In this document: positions 1 through 7,721 of the stretch, piece after piece
Numbering within the stretch: position 1 is the stretch's first letter
Layout of the letters: the number at the start of each line of letters is the position of its first letter
From: Spirochaetota bacterium
Lineage (GTDB): Bacteria > Spirochaetota > UBA4802 > JAFGJZ01
NCBI GenBank assembly: GCA_023396665.1
Contig: JAEWVL010000148.1
Span: 1-16,229 of the forward strand
DNA: 16,229 nucleotides
Direction: 5' to 3'
Made by a program: the position numbers and the translations under genes
Notes under the pieces: model-generated
The model's database searches: none
What the model saw: only the letters and a program-made list of their open reading frames with translations
What the model was told of the DNA's origin: nothing

Positions 1-2092
1 CCTTTACGGTGCTGTCCTGATCTTCATCAAGAATGTCCATGAAATATCCGCAGGACTCGCGCAGACACATGACGCGCTCGCCTTTACCGCGCAGACGCTT
101 GGTGAAAAGCACCGATCCGCACTTGGGACATTCACGGCCGGTCGGCTGATCGCGCGTAATAAAATCACAATCGGGATAGTTCGTGCAGGCATAAAAGGGT
201 CTTCCCTTCTTGCTCGAGCGTTTCACCACATCGCCGCCGCAATTTTCTTTCGGACACTTTCCGAGTGACAGCGATTTGGCGTTTCTGCATTCGGGAAAAC
301 CGCTGCACGCGAGAAAATAGCCGAATTTTCCCAGCTTCTTGACCATCGGCTTTCCGCATTTCTCACAGACAAAGTCAGTCGGTTCGTCCAGCGATCCCTT
401 CAGATCCTTTATGCTCTCTTCGGCCACGGCTATCACTTCTCGAAATGGAGTGTAGAACTCGCGCAGCATATCGTTCCACTTTATCTGCGCTTCTTCGACA
501 CGATCCAGCTTTTCTTCCATCAGCGCGGTAAAATCAACCGAAACCAGATCGCTGAAATTCTCCTTAACGATGGTGTTTATCATTCGCCCCAACTGGGTCG
601 GTACGAGCTGACGCCCCGAGCGGGTGACATAGTAACGGTTTATAAGTGTATTGATCGTCGGCGCATAGGTTGAGGGACGGCCGATTCCAGATTCTTCAAG
701 AAATTTAACAAGGGACGCATCATTATAGCGGGGCGGCGGCGAGGTGAAATGCTGTTCCGGTAAAAACTCCTTCACCGTTACGGAATCCCCCTCTTTCAAT
801 TCCGGAAATTTCTCTTTCTTCGCCTTCATGTCACGATCGATAGCTGCAAAACCCTCAAAAACGGTTTCGGTTGCCGATGAGCGGAAATCGTATCCTTCGG
901 CAACGATGCTGATGGTCTTCACGAGCGAGCGCTCGGGGGTCATTTGAGAGGCGACAAATTTTTTCCAGATAAGGTTGTAAAGTTTATACTGATCCGGAGT
1001 CAGCATGTCCTTGATCGATTCAGGGGTTCGCAGCACATCGGTCGGGCGGATAGCCTCATGGGCGTCCTGCGCGCCACGCTTATTCGTAAAACGGTTCGGT
1101 GCGTCGGGAATATACTCTGCGGAAAAATGCTGAGCGATATATTCACGAACAGAACTGATGGCTCCTTCGGAAACACGGGTCGAATCGGTTCGCATGTAGG
1201 TGATCAGACCCACCTGCCCTTCCTTGCCGAGAGCAATACCCTCGTAAAGCTGCTGTGCGACAAGCATTGTTTTGTTCGTGGTAAAACCGAGACGATTCGC
1301 CGCATCCTGCTGCAGTTTGGAAGTGATGTAGGGCGGCTGCGGTTTTCTTGTGCGCGGCTTGCTCCTTACCGACTGAATGACAAATTCGGCATTATCGAGC
1401 GCGTCCACGATATCGTCCGCTTCCTCTTTGTTACCTATTCGCAACTTCTCCTCTTCGAAATACTGCAGCATCGCCGAATATTCACGACCGTCGGCGATAT
1501 AACGCATCTCCATTGTCCAGTACTCTTCGGTAACAAAACTCTCGATCTGCTCCTCGCGATCACATATCACCTTGAGAGCAACGGACTGAACGCGCCCCGC
1601 GGAGAGTCCCTTTTTGACCTTTTTCCAGAGTATCGGGCTTATCGAGTAACCCACGATGCGGTCAAGAACACGGCGGGCCTGCTGCGCATTGACAAGATTC
1701 ATATTCAGTTCACGCGGGTTTTTAACCGCGTCAACAACGGCGTTTTTTGTAATCTCATTGAATTCTATGCGCTTGATATTGCTGCATATCTTGGAAAGCG
1801 AATTGGCGAGATGCCAGGAAATCGCCTCTCCCTCACGGTCAGGGTCAGTCGCCAGAAGAATCATGGATACTTTCTTCGCCTCACGTTTTAACTCGTTGAG
1901 AACTTTGGCCTTACCCCGTATCGTGATATACTCGGGTTCAAAATCATGTTCAATATCGACCGCCATTCTCGATTTCGGAAGATCAATAATATGACCGCGG
2001 GAAGAAGAGAGCACATAATCTTTTCCAAGATACTTGCTGATCGTCTTCATTTTTGTGGGAGACTCGACAATGACAAGAATTTTATCGGGCAT
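1..2092 (-). CDS. topA: DNA topoisomerase I (type IA), C-terminus cut by window edge
   Basis: Relaxes negatively supercoiled DNA by cutting and rejoining one strand through a tyrosine-DNA link. The reading frame starts MPDKILVIVESPTK and is open for 697 codons to the window edge. The Toprim domain shows the family glutamate at E10 and DPDREGE at D83, D85 and E87. The catalytic tyrosine is Y299 in ITYMRTDS. The tail carries three cysteine clusters typical of topoisomerase I zinc ribbons, beginning near C576/C579, C613 and C655/C658. The end of the gene lies outside the window. The ATG at 2092-2090 is chosen because it begins the conserved Toprim strand; a modest AGGT ribosome site precedes it. 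It lies downstream of the haem-protein gene on the same strand, with a candidate promoter of its own. Identity is certain; only the exact C-terminus is unknown. Confidence 0.98.
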   Translation of the reverse strand, partial: MPDKILVIVESPTKMKTISKYLGKDYVLSSSRGHIIDLPKSRMAVDIEHDFEPEYITIRGKAKVLNELKREAKKVSMILLATDPDREGEAISWHLANSLSKICSNIKRIEFNEITKNAVVDAVKNPRELNMNLVNAQQARRVLDRIVGYSISPILWKKVKKGLSAGRVQSVALKVICDREEQIESFVTEEYWTMEMRYIADGREYSAMLQYFEEEKLRIGNKEEADDIVDALDNAEFVIQSVRSKPRTRKPQPPYITSKLQQDAANRLGFTTNKTMLVAQQLYEGIALGKEGQVGLITYMRTDSTRVSEGAISSVREYIAQHFSAEYIPDAPNRFTNKRGAQDAHEAIRPTDVLRTPESIKDMLTPDQYKLYNLIWKKFVASQMTPERSLVKTISIVAEGYDFRSSATETVFEGFAAIDRDMKAKKEKFPELKEGDSVTVKEFLPEQHFTSPPPRYNDASLVKFLEESGIGRPSTYAPTINTLINRYYVTRSGRQLVPTQLGRMINTIVKENFSDLVSVDFTALMEEKLDRVEEAQIKWNDMLREFYTPFREVIAVAEESIKDLKGSLDEPTDFVCEKCGKPMVKKLGKFGYFLACSGFPECRNAKSLSLGKCPKENCGGDVVKRSSKKGRPFYACTNYPDCDFITRDQPTGRECPKCGSVLFTKRLRGKGERVMCLRESCGYFMDILDEDQDSTVK

Positions 2093-2222
2093 CTGTTCTA
2101 CCTGCACTCTGATAGTATCACTAATTCTCGGGGATTCCTCTATACCAATACAACAAAGGAGTATATATTCGGCAAAACAAAGCGCCTTTATACAGAAGTT
2201 CCCTTTCTTGACTCTGAAACGG

Positions 2223-2259
2223 TTCTATCGTATATATCACGATAGGCCCCAACGGTCAA
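2223..2259 (-). promoter_or_regulatory. Candidate topA promoter with a dyad over the -10
   Basis: On the minus strand TTGACC (2259-2254) is followed after 17 bases by TATATA (2236-2231), a good sigma-70-type spacing. A 7-bp perfect inverted repeat, CTATCGT...ACGATAG, with a 7-base centre spans the -10 (about 2224-2244) and could be an operator. Transcription would start near 2224, leaving a leader of about 130 bases before topA. The assignment rests on sequence alone. Confidence 0.5.
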
Positions 2260-2308
2260 ATTAACAAAAAAGTGTTTTAAGGAAGATTTTTGCAAAAAGA
2301 ACAGAGAA

Positions 2309-2932
2309 TCATTTTTTGTCAAACAGTTCTTTAACTTGTGCGAAAGGATCATGCATAAGCACCCAGACCGCGACAAGCGAGTTTAATAGAGACAGCAGCA
2401 CAAGAAGCGCATTCAGCAGCAGTGAAGGCGGCTGCTTCCACTCGTCGGTATATTCAATCGCAGCTACGCCGATAAAGGAATCATCACTCTTTTCGTGACA
2501 GATAAGGCACTCCTTATCCGCATACAAGGGCTGTCCGTAAAAAACTCTCCCCTTATCGAACATAAACAGTTCCTTTCGGGTCTGTATCACCTTCATTACT
2601 CTCTCGTCGCCTTTTTCCGCGGGTATACGCCCCCCCGGAACGACACTTCGTTCTCCGTGATGGTTATAGAGAGTGAATCTCATATCGTTTTTCTTTTGTA
2701 CCTCGTCGAGATACACCCAGGCTTCGAGGGCGGGACGATTCGGTGCGCTTGCCTGAGCCAGAATCTTGAGTTCGATAAAAGCATCTACCATCACGCGCAG
2801 TGACCGGCCCGCACCACCGCTGTTTATCGCGCGTATAAACGGAAGATCATCAAGGGGAAGCACCCTGAACATGGCAAGGAAAAGTACTGCCTGCAGCGAA
2901 ATTAGAATCAGTAGCGCAACAATCTTTCTCAT
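2309..2932 (-). CDS. Membrane-anchored single-haem c-type cytochrome, Tll0287/DUF3365-like
   Basis: A 207-residue protein of unknown role. A hydrophobic segment at about residues 4-22 should anchor the N-terminus; residues 23-168 would lie in the periplasm; a second membrane segment spans about 171-193, leaving only some 14 residues in the cytoplasm. The periplasmic part ends with CLICH (142-146), a standard CXXCH covalent haem-c site, followed by a short strand-like stretch. The layout of a helical region, an RFTLYN strand, a YGQPLY strand and then CXXCH resembles the Tll0287-like (DUF3365) haem sensor fold often found in histidine kinases and chemoreceptors, but no kinase, cyclase or MCP output domain is attached. 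GGAGAC sits about 5 bases upstream of the ATG. It begins 28 bases after the dprA stop, so it is probably the last gene of that operon. Fold assignment is by motif pattern only. Confidence 0.8.
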   Translation of the reverse strand: MRKIVALLILISLQAVLFLAMFRVLPLDDLPFIRAINSGGAGRSLRVMVDAFIELKILAQASAPNRPALEAWVYLDEVQKKNDMRFTLYNHHGERSVVPGGRIPAEKGDERVMKVIQTRKELFMFDKGRVFYGQPLYADKECLICHEKSDDSFIGVAAIEYTDEWKQPPSLLLNALLVLLSLLNSLVAVWVLMHDPFAQVKELFDKK

Positions 2933-2960
2933 GCGTGTCTCCGCTTATCGTATCGGTATA

Positions 2961-4022
2961 TCAAATGCACAGGCGTACGCTGTCACCAACCAGTTCGGCC
3001 GCCCCCGACAGCGTCATCTGCATCACCAGAGACAGAACCTCAGAGGGACGCTTGCCGCTGCGGACAACAAGCTCGTCGACCGTAGTGCAACCGGCCTTTA
3101 TTAATGGATATATTTCGTTAGCGGCCAAGGTTTCGGGTACGGGGGGGGATGCCGGCAGCTCTTTAAACAAATCGCGGCATTGCGGCAGAATCATCGCCTC
3201 TTCAGCAAGTACCGTCGACGCGTCAAAGACGGCAATGGCTCCGCTGTTGATGAGTGACAGACAACCTTCGTAATCCTCGTCATAGGCATGCCCCGCACAG
3301 ACAAAAAGATCTCTTCCCTGATCAACCGCATAACGTGCGGTAATCATCGCGCCGCTTTTTCTGGATGCCTTTACAACGATACACTTACGGGAAAAACCGC
3401 TGATGATTCTGTTACGCTTGGCAAAAGCCCATTTCCCGGCACGTATGCGTGGCGGATGCTCAGAGACAAGCACCAGTCCAAAGGAAACCCTGGCGAACAG
3501 ATCGCTATTCTCACGGGGATACATGTAATCGATGCCGTTGGCGCAAACACCCACTGTAATCGCGGCTCTGTTCAGAGCCGCAAGATGCGCGGCCCGGTCT
3601 ATTCCCCTTGCCATGCCGCTGACAATGGCGTATCCCGCCGCACACAGCTCGCCGCAAAGCCGATCGGTGATCGTTTCGGAGAAGGCATCGGAATTTCTGG
3701 TTCCCACAACAGAGACACATCGCTCAGGCAAATTTCCCCCCTTTGTGTACAGAACGAGCGGGGGGTCGTGTATCTCCCTGAGATACTCAGGATACAGCGA
3801 AGATTCGATCGTCACGATATCATGTCCGTGCTTTCCGCACGCTTGCTCAATACGCCCGGCGGCTATGAAGGGATCATTTCCGTAAACACCTTTCAAATGC
3901 GGCTGTACTTCGAGGGAGCCAATACGGCAGTACTCGACCAGCTCCGCCGCTGTTCTTGTTCCGTTCAGATACTCCCGCTGCAGCGGCAGGGAAAGCAGCG
4001 AGAGCAGAAGAAGATCATTCAC
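2961..4022 (-). CDS. dprA: DNA processing protein DprA/Smf
   Basis: DprA binds single-stranded DNA that enters during natural transformation and loads RecA onto it; many species that are not known to be competent also keep it. With a GTG start at 4022 the product is 353 residues. An N-terminal helical region (1-85) precedes the Rossmann-like DprA core, which shows VVGTRNSDAFS (105-115), SGMARGID (135-142), a KRNRIISG segment ending near 209 and SGAMITARYA (223-232). Residues from about 285 resemble the C-terminal winged-helix domain. The frame could extend to a TTG at 4064, but GTG 4022 has AGGGAG six bases upstream (4034-4029) and overlaps the stop of the preceding lipoprotein gene by 8 bases, a usual arrangement for coupled translation. 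Adjacency to topA is common in bacteria. Function in competence here is not shown. Confidence 0.96.
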   Translation of the reverse strand: MNDLLLLSLLSLPLQREYLNGTRTAAELVEYCRIGSLEVQPHLKGVYGNDPFIAAGRIEQACGKHGHDIVTIESSLYPEYLREIHDPPLVLYTKGGNLPERCVSVVGTRNSDAFSETITDRLCGELCAAGYAIVSGMARGIDRAAHLAALNRAAITVGVCANGIDYMYPRENSDLFARVSFGLVLVSEHPPRIRAGKWAFAKRNRIISGFSRKCIVVKASRKSGAMITARYAVDQGRDLFVCAGHAYDEDYEGCLSLINSGAIAVFDASTVLAEEAMILPQCRDLFKELPASPPVPETLAANEIYPLIKAGCTTVDELVVRSGKRPSEVLSLVMQMTLSGAAELVGDSVRLCI

Positions 4023-4827
4023 TGACTTCTCCCTGAGTGGCCTCTTCCGCCCCGGAAGAGGCAATTTCTTCGGTAATTCGCGTCATATTCGCAATGATAT
4101 CGCTTTGCATATCCGCAAGAATATTCTGCGATGAGAGTTCATCAAGCAGAGTCTTGTAGGTGTCGAGGCTTTTATTGGGGAGAGCGAGATCATAGTACAC
4201 CCTGGCCAGCGCCAGGCGTGCCGGATAGAATGCCGGCTGAGCGAGAGCCACTTTTTCTATCAGCTCCGCGCCCTTTGTTCGCTCACCGAGGGCAAAAAAC
4301 AGCAATATTCCGTATCCGTAGTGCGCTTCATAGTTGGCGGGGTTCAGTTCAATTGCCTGCCGGTAATGATAAGAGGCCTTTTCATAATCCTGTTCCGATA
4401 ACAGAGCCTTTCCCCTGTTTGCGTAGGCAACTGCAAGATTCTTATGCACCATATCGTTACCGTTGCCCTCCGCTATCGCCATCTCCAAATGACGTATCGC
4501 TTCCTGCCAGTTTTCTTTTTGCAGAAATGCGATACCGATGGCTTCATATACCTCTGCAAGCTGTTCTCCCGCTTTTACTTTCGCATTGATGATCTTCTCG
4601 TATTTTTTGACGCGTTTCTCGAGTTCGGTGAGTTTTTTTTCGACGGATTCACCACGCACAACTGTTACCGCCCGCGGTGTAAATAGTTGCGAGGGAAACT
4701 CGCATGATTGGATAAATGGGAATGTGAACAGAACAAGCAAGAGGATACTCTGACAGCCTGCACTACGCCGTCTTCCGGACAAAACGCAAGACGCAATGCT
4801 GGTCTTCAAACTGAGAAAATTAGTCAT
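4015..4827 (-). CDS. TPR-repeat lipoprotein
   Basis: A 270-residue exported protein made mostly of tetratricopeptide repeats, which usually serve as binding scaffolds. The N-terminus is long for a signal peptide: about 27 residues including RRR at 19-21 precede the hydrophobic core ILLLVLFTFPF (28-38). FIQSC then places a lipobox-like cysteine at 42, so the mature protein would be lipid-anchored. Residues 60-82 are charged and likely coiled coil. At least three or four TPR units follow, at about 87-121, 124-162, 164-196 and 199-229, with an acidic tail. AGGAG lies seven bases before the ATG. The gene starts 65 bases after the EtfA-like stop and overlaps dprA by 8 bases, so it belongs to the same operon. 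The partner protein cannot be told from sequence. Confidence 0.82.
   Translation of the reverse strand: MTNFLSLKTSIASCVLSGRRRSAGCQSILLLVLFTFPFIQSCEFPSQLFTPRAVTVVRGESVEKKLTELEKRVKKYEKIINAKVKAGEQLAEVYEAIGIAFLQKENWQEAIRHLEMAIAEGNGNDMVHKNLAVAYANRGKALLSEQDYEKASYHYRQAIELNPANYEAHYGYGILLFFALGERTKGAELIEKVALAQPAFYPARLALARVYYDLALPNKSLDTYKTLLDELSSQNILADMQSDIIANMTRITEEIASSGAEEATQGEVSE
4020..4034 (-). promoter_or_regulatory. Ribosome binding site that decides the dprA start
   Basis: AGGGAG at 4034-4029, a six-base spacer, then GTG at 4022-4020. It lies inside the last codons of the TPR lipoprotein gene and supports the GTG over the upstream in-frame TTG at 4064, which lies well inside the lipoprotein coding sequence. 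Confidence 0.7.
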
Positions 4828-4892
4828 GGCTCACTCCTGATCTGTAATCAGCGGACATTCTCAATGATCGCGGTACTGCTTACTACTACGTT

Positions 4893-5831
4893 TCAGAAAC
4901 GTTTTTCTGTCGAATTTTTTAGTCGAAAATTGACTTTTTTCAATCGCGAATTGAATTCCCGTATAAAATCACGGCAGTCACAGAGAAATGCCGCATCAGC
5001 GGCTTCGATTATAGGCGAATAAGGTGAATCGTTCACCACTATAGTGTATTTGTGTCTGCGTAGTGAGGCAACGTGACTGTTTGACCCGTCTTCTCCGACA
5101 AAAACGGCACAATCCGCGCATAACCAGGGATTCTTTTCGTATATGGGCGCAATATCTCCCGCACCCGCAAGAGATTCACCGATATAAAATTCACCTTTCA
5201 TTCTCGCTGCGATGGAGGAGAGCATGTAATGGAAATGCACATTGGTTCCCGTTCGTCTGCCTGCAATAATCGCAAAACGGGTTGTGTGTATCGGAGCCTT
5301 GAAAGATCGACGAATGCCCGGCACCTCCGGCGCCGGCACAAAGGCGGGCAGCTGCACCTGTTCACTGGCAAGCGCCTGGAACTGTTCATGGATGGACAGA
5401 AGATTCACACAGAAAGGAGCCTCCAGGAGCATCCGATAAATCGCGCTTGAACCGAGATACGGAACATGCAGCACGGCATCATGCGGCTCCGCCGCGATCG
5501 CCGTTGCAGCATGGCAGCGTATCTGTTTGCGCAGCGCCAAAAGAGTTATTTCATCAACGAGATGATGAGGCAACATAAAGATAAACGAATCGTATTCATC
5601 AAAGCAGCCATGCTGCATGAACTTACGGAAAATTGCGGCAGTACATATCATCCCGCTGGGAGCGTTTACTGCATTAGAAAAATTAAAGGGTATTCTGATT
5701 CTGTCTTTCGCATCTGTAAAAACCAGACAATCGACCGTCTTGAAAGACGAAGCCAGCTTTGTGAGAAAACCCGCAGCATGCTGGCTGTATCGCGACATGG
5801 AGGTGTCATCAACGCAGAAAAGAAGTCTCAT
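4893..5831 (-). CDS. Divergent electron-transfer-flavoprotein alpha-like protein
   Basis: A 312-residue protein with the outline of EtfA, the subunit that normally carries FAD in its C-terminal domain. VPYLGSSAIYRMLLEAPFCV aligns with the usual YGG(N/K)A...V.V strand at the end of domain I. The C-terminal half runs FAIIAGRRTGTN, an IGES segment, a VFVGEDGSNSH segment, then YTIVVNDSPYSPI followed by EAADAAF, matching the order of SGGRGLG, VGASR, VGISGAIQH and INKDPxAPIFxxADYG in classical EtfA. Most FAD-contact motifs are altered: GRGLG is lost, no VGQTGK is visible, and SGAIQH reads EDGSNSH. It may therefore bind FAD weakly, bind something else, or be structural. Start and partner stop form ATGA (5831-5828). 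The usual dehydrogenase and ETF-quinone oxidoreductase partners are absent nearby. The family call is by pattern and by the EtfB-like neighbour. Confidence 0.72.
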   Translation of the reverse strand: MRLLFCVDDTSMSRYSQHAAGFLTKLASSFKTVDCLVFTDAKDRIRIPFNFSNAVNAPSGMICTAAIFRKFMQHGCFDEYDSFIFMLPHHLVDEITLLALRKQIRCHAATAIAAEPHDAVLHVPYLGSSAIYRMLLEAPFCVNLLSIHEQFQALASEQVQLPAFVPAPEVPGIRRSFKAPIHTTRFAIIAGRRTGTNVHFHYMLSSIAARMKGEFYIGESLAGAGDIAPIYEKNPWLCADCAVFVGEDGSNSHVASLRRHKYTIVVNDSPYSPIIEAADAAFLCDCRDFIREFNSRLKKVNFRLKNSTEKRF

Positions 5832-6532
5832 AATTCAAACATCCCCCGTTCATTCAGCATATCAATAACCGCCTCGGCGGCATTTCCCGGCAGAAGCTGC
5901 ATATCATTATGCCGCAGCAGGGGCATGTACATCGGTACCCTGTCGTGCAGTACGCTCTCCGGTTTGCGTTTTTCCGCAGCAAGGGCCTCCTGCAGAGAGG
6001 GATAGCGCAGACGTTTTGCATAACGCACTGAAACAACACATCGTCCGTCCTCAGGAAGTATCTGCTGCTCACCTGAAAACCAGTCACAAAAACCCGGTTG
6101 CTCCGGAGCTGCCGGACTTAGAGGACCGTACAAGGGAAGACCTGCGAGCCGGGAAAGATAGGGGCCAAGGCCTGAAGAGGGGGAAATCAGGGAATCCCAG
6201 CCGGTGAGTATGAGATCAAAGGGCTTTGCATACTGCAATATCACTTCGGCCCGAGTCAGGGGATCCAGCAATATCGGACCGTTCACATGCACAAGGTCGC
6301 ACACCTCTGAACAGAAAATCTGACGCATCAGTGTATCGGTACCCGATGAATCAAGCAAAACCACATCGACCGAGGCATTCATCGACGGTGCGACGGTGAG
6401 TGCAGCTTCAAGCGTTGACTCGAAAAAAGGGTCAGGAATAAAGGTTGCCGTCGAGAAGTCTGGAGTACTGTCGCTTATCCAACGAAGACTCTCGGGCGCC
6501 GGTACAATCTCACCGGCAACAAGTATTTTCAT
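5828..6532 (-). CDS. Divergent electron-transfer-flavoprotein beta-like protein
   Basis: A 234-residue protein resembling EtfB, the ETF subunit that normally holds AMP. It opens MKILVAGEIVP, like the MKILV.VK.VPD start of the family. A PDPFFESTLEAAL segment then stands where NPFDxxALEEAL is usual. FDLILTGWDSLISPSSG with LGPYLSRLAGLPL matches FDLILTGxxAxDxxxGQVGPxLAxxLGLP, and RYPSLQEALAAEKRKPES matches RYPSLxxIMxAKKKP near the C-terminus. The aspartate and QVG of the nucleotide loop are replaced, so AMP binding is uncertain. The start overlaps the nadK stop (ATGA, 6532-6529) and the stop overlaps the EtfA-like start, so all three should be made from one transcript in linked amounts. No other ETF gene is visible for comparison. 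The fold is well supported; the electron partner is unknown. Confidence 0.75.
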   Translation of the reverse strand: MKILVAGEIVPAPESLRWISDSTPDFSTATFIPDPFFESTLEAALTVAPSMNASVDVVLLDSSGTDTLMRQIFCSEVCDLVHVNGPILLDPLTRAEVILQYAKPFDLILTGWDSLISPSSGLGPYLSRLAGLPLYGPLSPAAPEQPGFCDWFSGEQQILPEDGRCVVSVRYAKRLRYPSLQEALAAEKRKPESVLHDRVPMYMPLLRHNDMQLLPGNAAEAVIDMLNERGMFEL

Positions 6533-7350
6533 TTCAAATCTCCAGATACAACAGGGTCTTCACCCCATCGCAGTTTTTCTCGTAGTACTGAAAAAAATGT
6601 TCTGCCCGGAAAGAGAACCGGCTGTATATATTTTTCTGAAAAGCGCACACGTACGATGCCATCGTTCGAAAAAGAGGGAAATACCTGCCCGTCCAGCATA
6701 AGGTTCGCCTCGTCCTGATTTTGCGCCAATGAAAGCGATATACAGTCCGTTCCGGACAATACGATAGGTCTTGCATTGAGATTATGTACTGCAATCGGTG
6801 TAATAAGTATGGCTTCGATACCGGGAACCATGATCGGCCCGCCGCAGGAAAGCGAATAGGCGGTTGAGCCTGTCGGAGAGGAGACAATTATACCATCGGC
6901 ACGATAGGTGTTGAGAAAAAGATCGTTTGCATGCACATTGACCGTCACCATTCTGCTCTTTATTCCCGACTTTGAAAGAACCACATCGTTGAGCGCGTAG
7001 AAATACTCTCCGTTCACCTCGACTTCGAGAAAATTGCGGCGCTCTGTCCTGAAATTACCGGCGGCGAGCAGATCAATCATCGCCTCGCTCTCTTCGATTC
7101 GCACATCGGTAAGAAAGCCGAGACTGCCCATATTGATGGCGACAACAGGACGAATGTAGCCTACGTTGTTGTGAGCAAAATTCAGCAGAGTTCCATCTCC
7201 GCCGATAACAATCGCGAAATCGGAGTCGGCGGGATTATCGACACGTTCAATCTTTTTGTGTGCGATAAGCTCACCCAGTTCTGCGCAGAAACTGACCGCT
7301 TGATCCTTTCCCGAATTACAGGTCAGAAAAACCTTTTTATAGCGATTCAT
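6529..7350 (-). CDS. nadK: NAD kinase
   Basis: Phosphorylates NAD to NADP in the cytoplasm, using ATP or polyphosphate depending on the enzyme. With the ATG at 7350 the product has 273 residues, normal for bacterial NadK. The family signature GGDGT is at 50-54, NMGSLGFLTD at 73-82, and the NAD-binding stretch ADGIIVSSPTGSTAYS at 151-166, followed by the usual GGP and the HNLNARPIVLS segment. The frame is open back to a TTG at 7395, but residues before MNRYKKVFL do not match the family, and GGGGA lies 9-10 bases before the ATG. It is the first gene of the minus-strand operon and overlaps the EtfB-like gene by four bases. Coupling to an ETF-like pair suggests a redox or NADP-linked role for those neighbours, which is inference. 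Confidence 0.96.
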   Translation of the reverse strand: MNRYKKVFLTCNSGKDQAVSFCAELGELIAHKKIERVDNPADSDFAIVIGGDGTLLNFAHNNVGYIRPVVAINMGSLGFLTDVRIEESEAMIDLLAAGNFRTERRNFLEVEVNGEYFYALNDVVLSKSGIKSRMVTVNVHANDLFLNTYRADGIIVSSPTGSTAYSLSCGGPIMVPGIEAILITPIAVHNLNARPIVLSGTDCISLSLAQNQDEANLMLDGQVFPSFSNDGIVRVRFSEKYIQPVLFPGRTFFSVLREKLRWGEDPVVSGDLK

Positions 7351-7721
7351 CAAGCGGCATCCCCAGTATCTTATCTTGCGCTCGACGGTTGACAAAACCT
7401 AAACCCGTCACGTACATTGAGGGTAGCCGCTGTCTCACTGAACTGTAAAGAATTTTTTGTTTTCCGCAAGCCGTGAAGCAAAATAACTTGCAGACACATT
7501 TTTCTCTTTGTAAAGCCGCTGACATCATGCAAATGTGATTTGAGCGCAGTATTCCGTTCTCCGGAAAAACTGGTTGACACAGGCTGCGGCTTTTTTGAGA
7601 GTTTTGAAGTGCGAAATGAAACACTGTTGCACAAACCGGTATCTTTGAAGCGCACGTGCCTGTGTCAGGCTGTCGTATCCGCACTTGTCATTCAATGCCC
7701 CCGAAAAAACAGGAGGAATCC
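7351..7721. promoter_or_regulatory. Divergent control region between nadK and ilvB
   Basis: This 371-base gap must drive nadK leftwards and ilvBN rightwards. Short open frames inside it look random and I do not call them. For nadK, TTTACA then TACCCT after 18 bases on the minus strand (about 7443-7414) is a possible promoter. For ilvB, TTGACA at 7574-7579 is a perfect -35 hexamer, but no good -10 follows at 16-18 bases. An inverted repeat flanks the likely start region and is listed separately. I see no T-box motif, no leader peptide rich in Leu, Val or Ile codons, and no clear terminator. Confidence 0.4.
7575..7670 (+). repeat. Inverted repeat with a competing local hairpin upstream of ilvB
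   Basis: TGACACAGGC (7575-7584) is the exact reverse complement of GCCTGTGTCA (7658-7667), 73 bases apart. The right arm can instead fold on itself: GCCTG (7658-7662), loop TGT, CAGGC (7666-7670). The two pairings exclude each other. This could be an RNA switch if transcription starts upstream of 7575, or a pair of protein sites if it starts between the arms. Confidence 0.5.

Noticed and set aside
944..1891. A 315-codon open frame on the plus strand
   Set aside because: It lies wholly antisense to topA, whose conserved Toprim and tyrosine motifs are read on the minus strand. The plus-strand product resembles nothing and has no ribosome site.
3288..4025. A 245-codon open frame on the plus strand
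   Set aside because: It is antisense to dprA, whose family motifs are clear on the minus strand.
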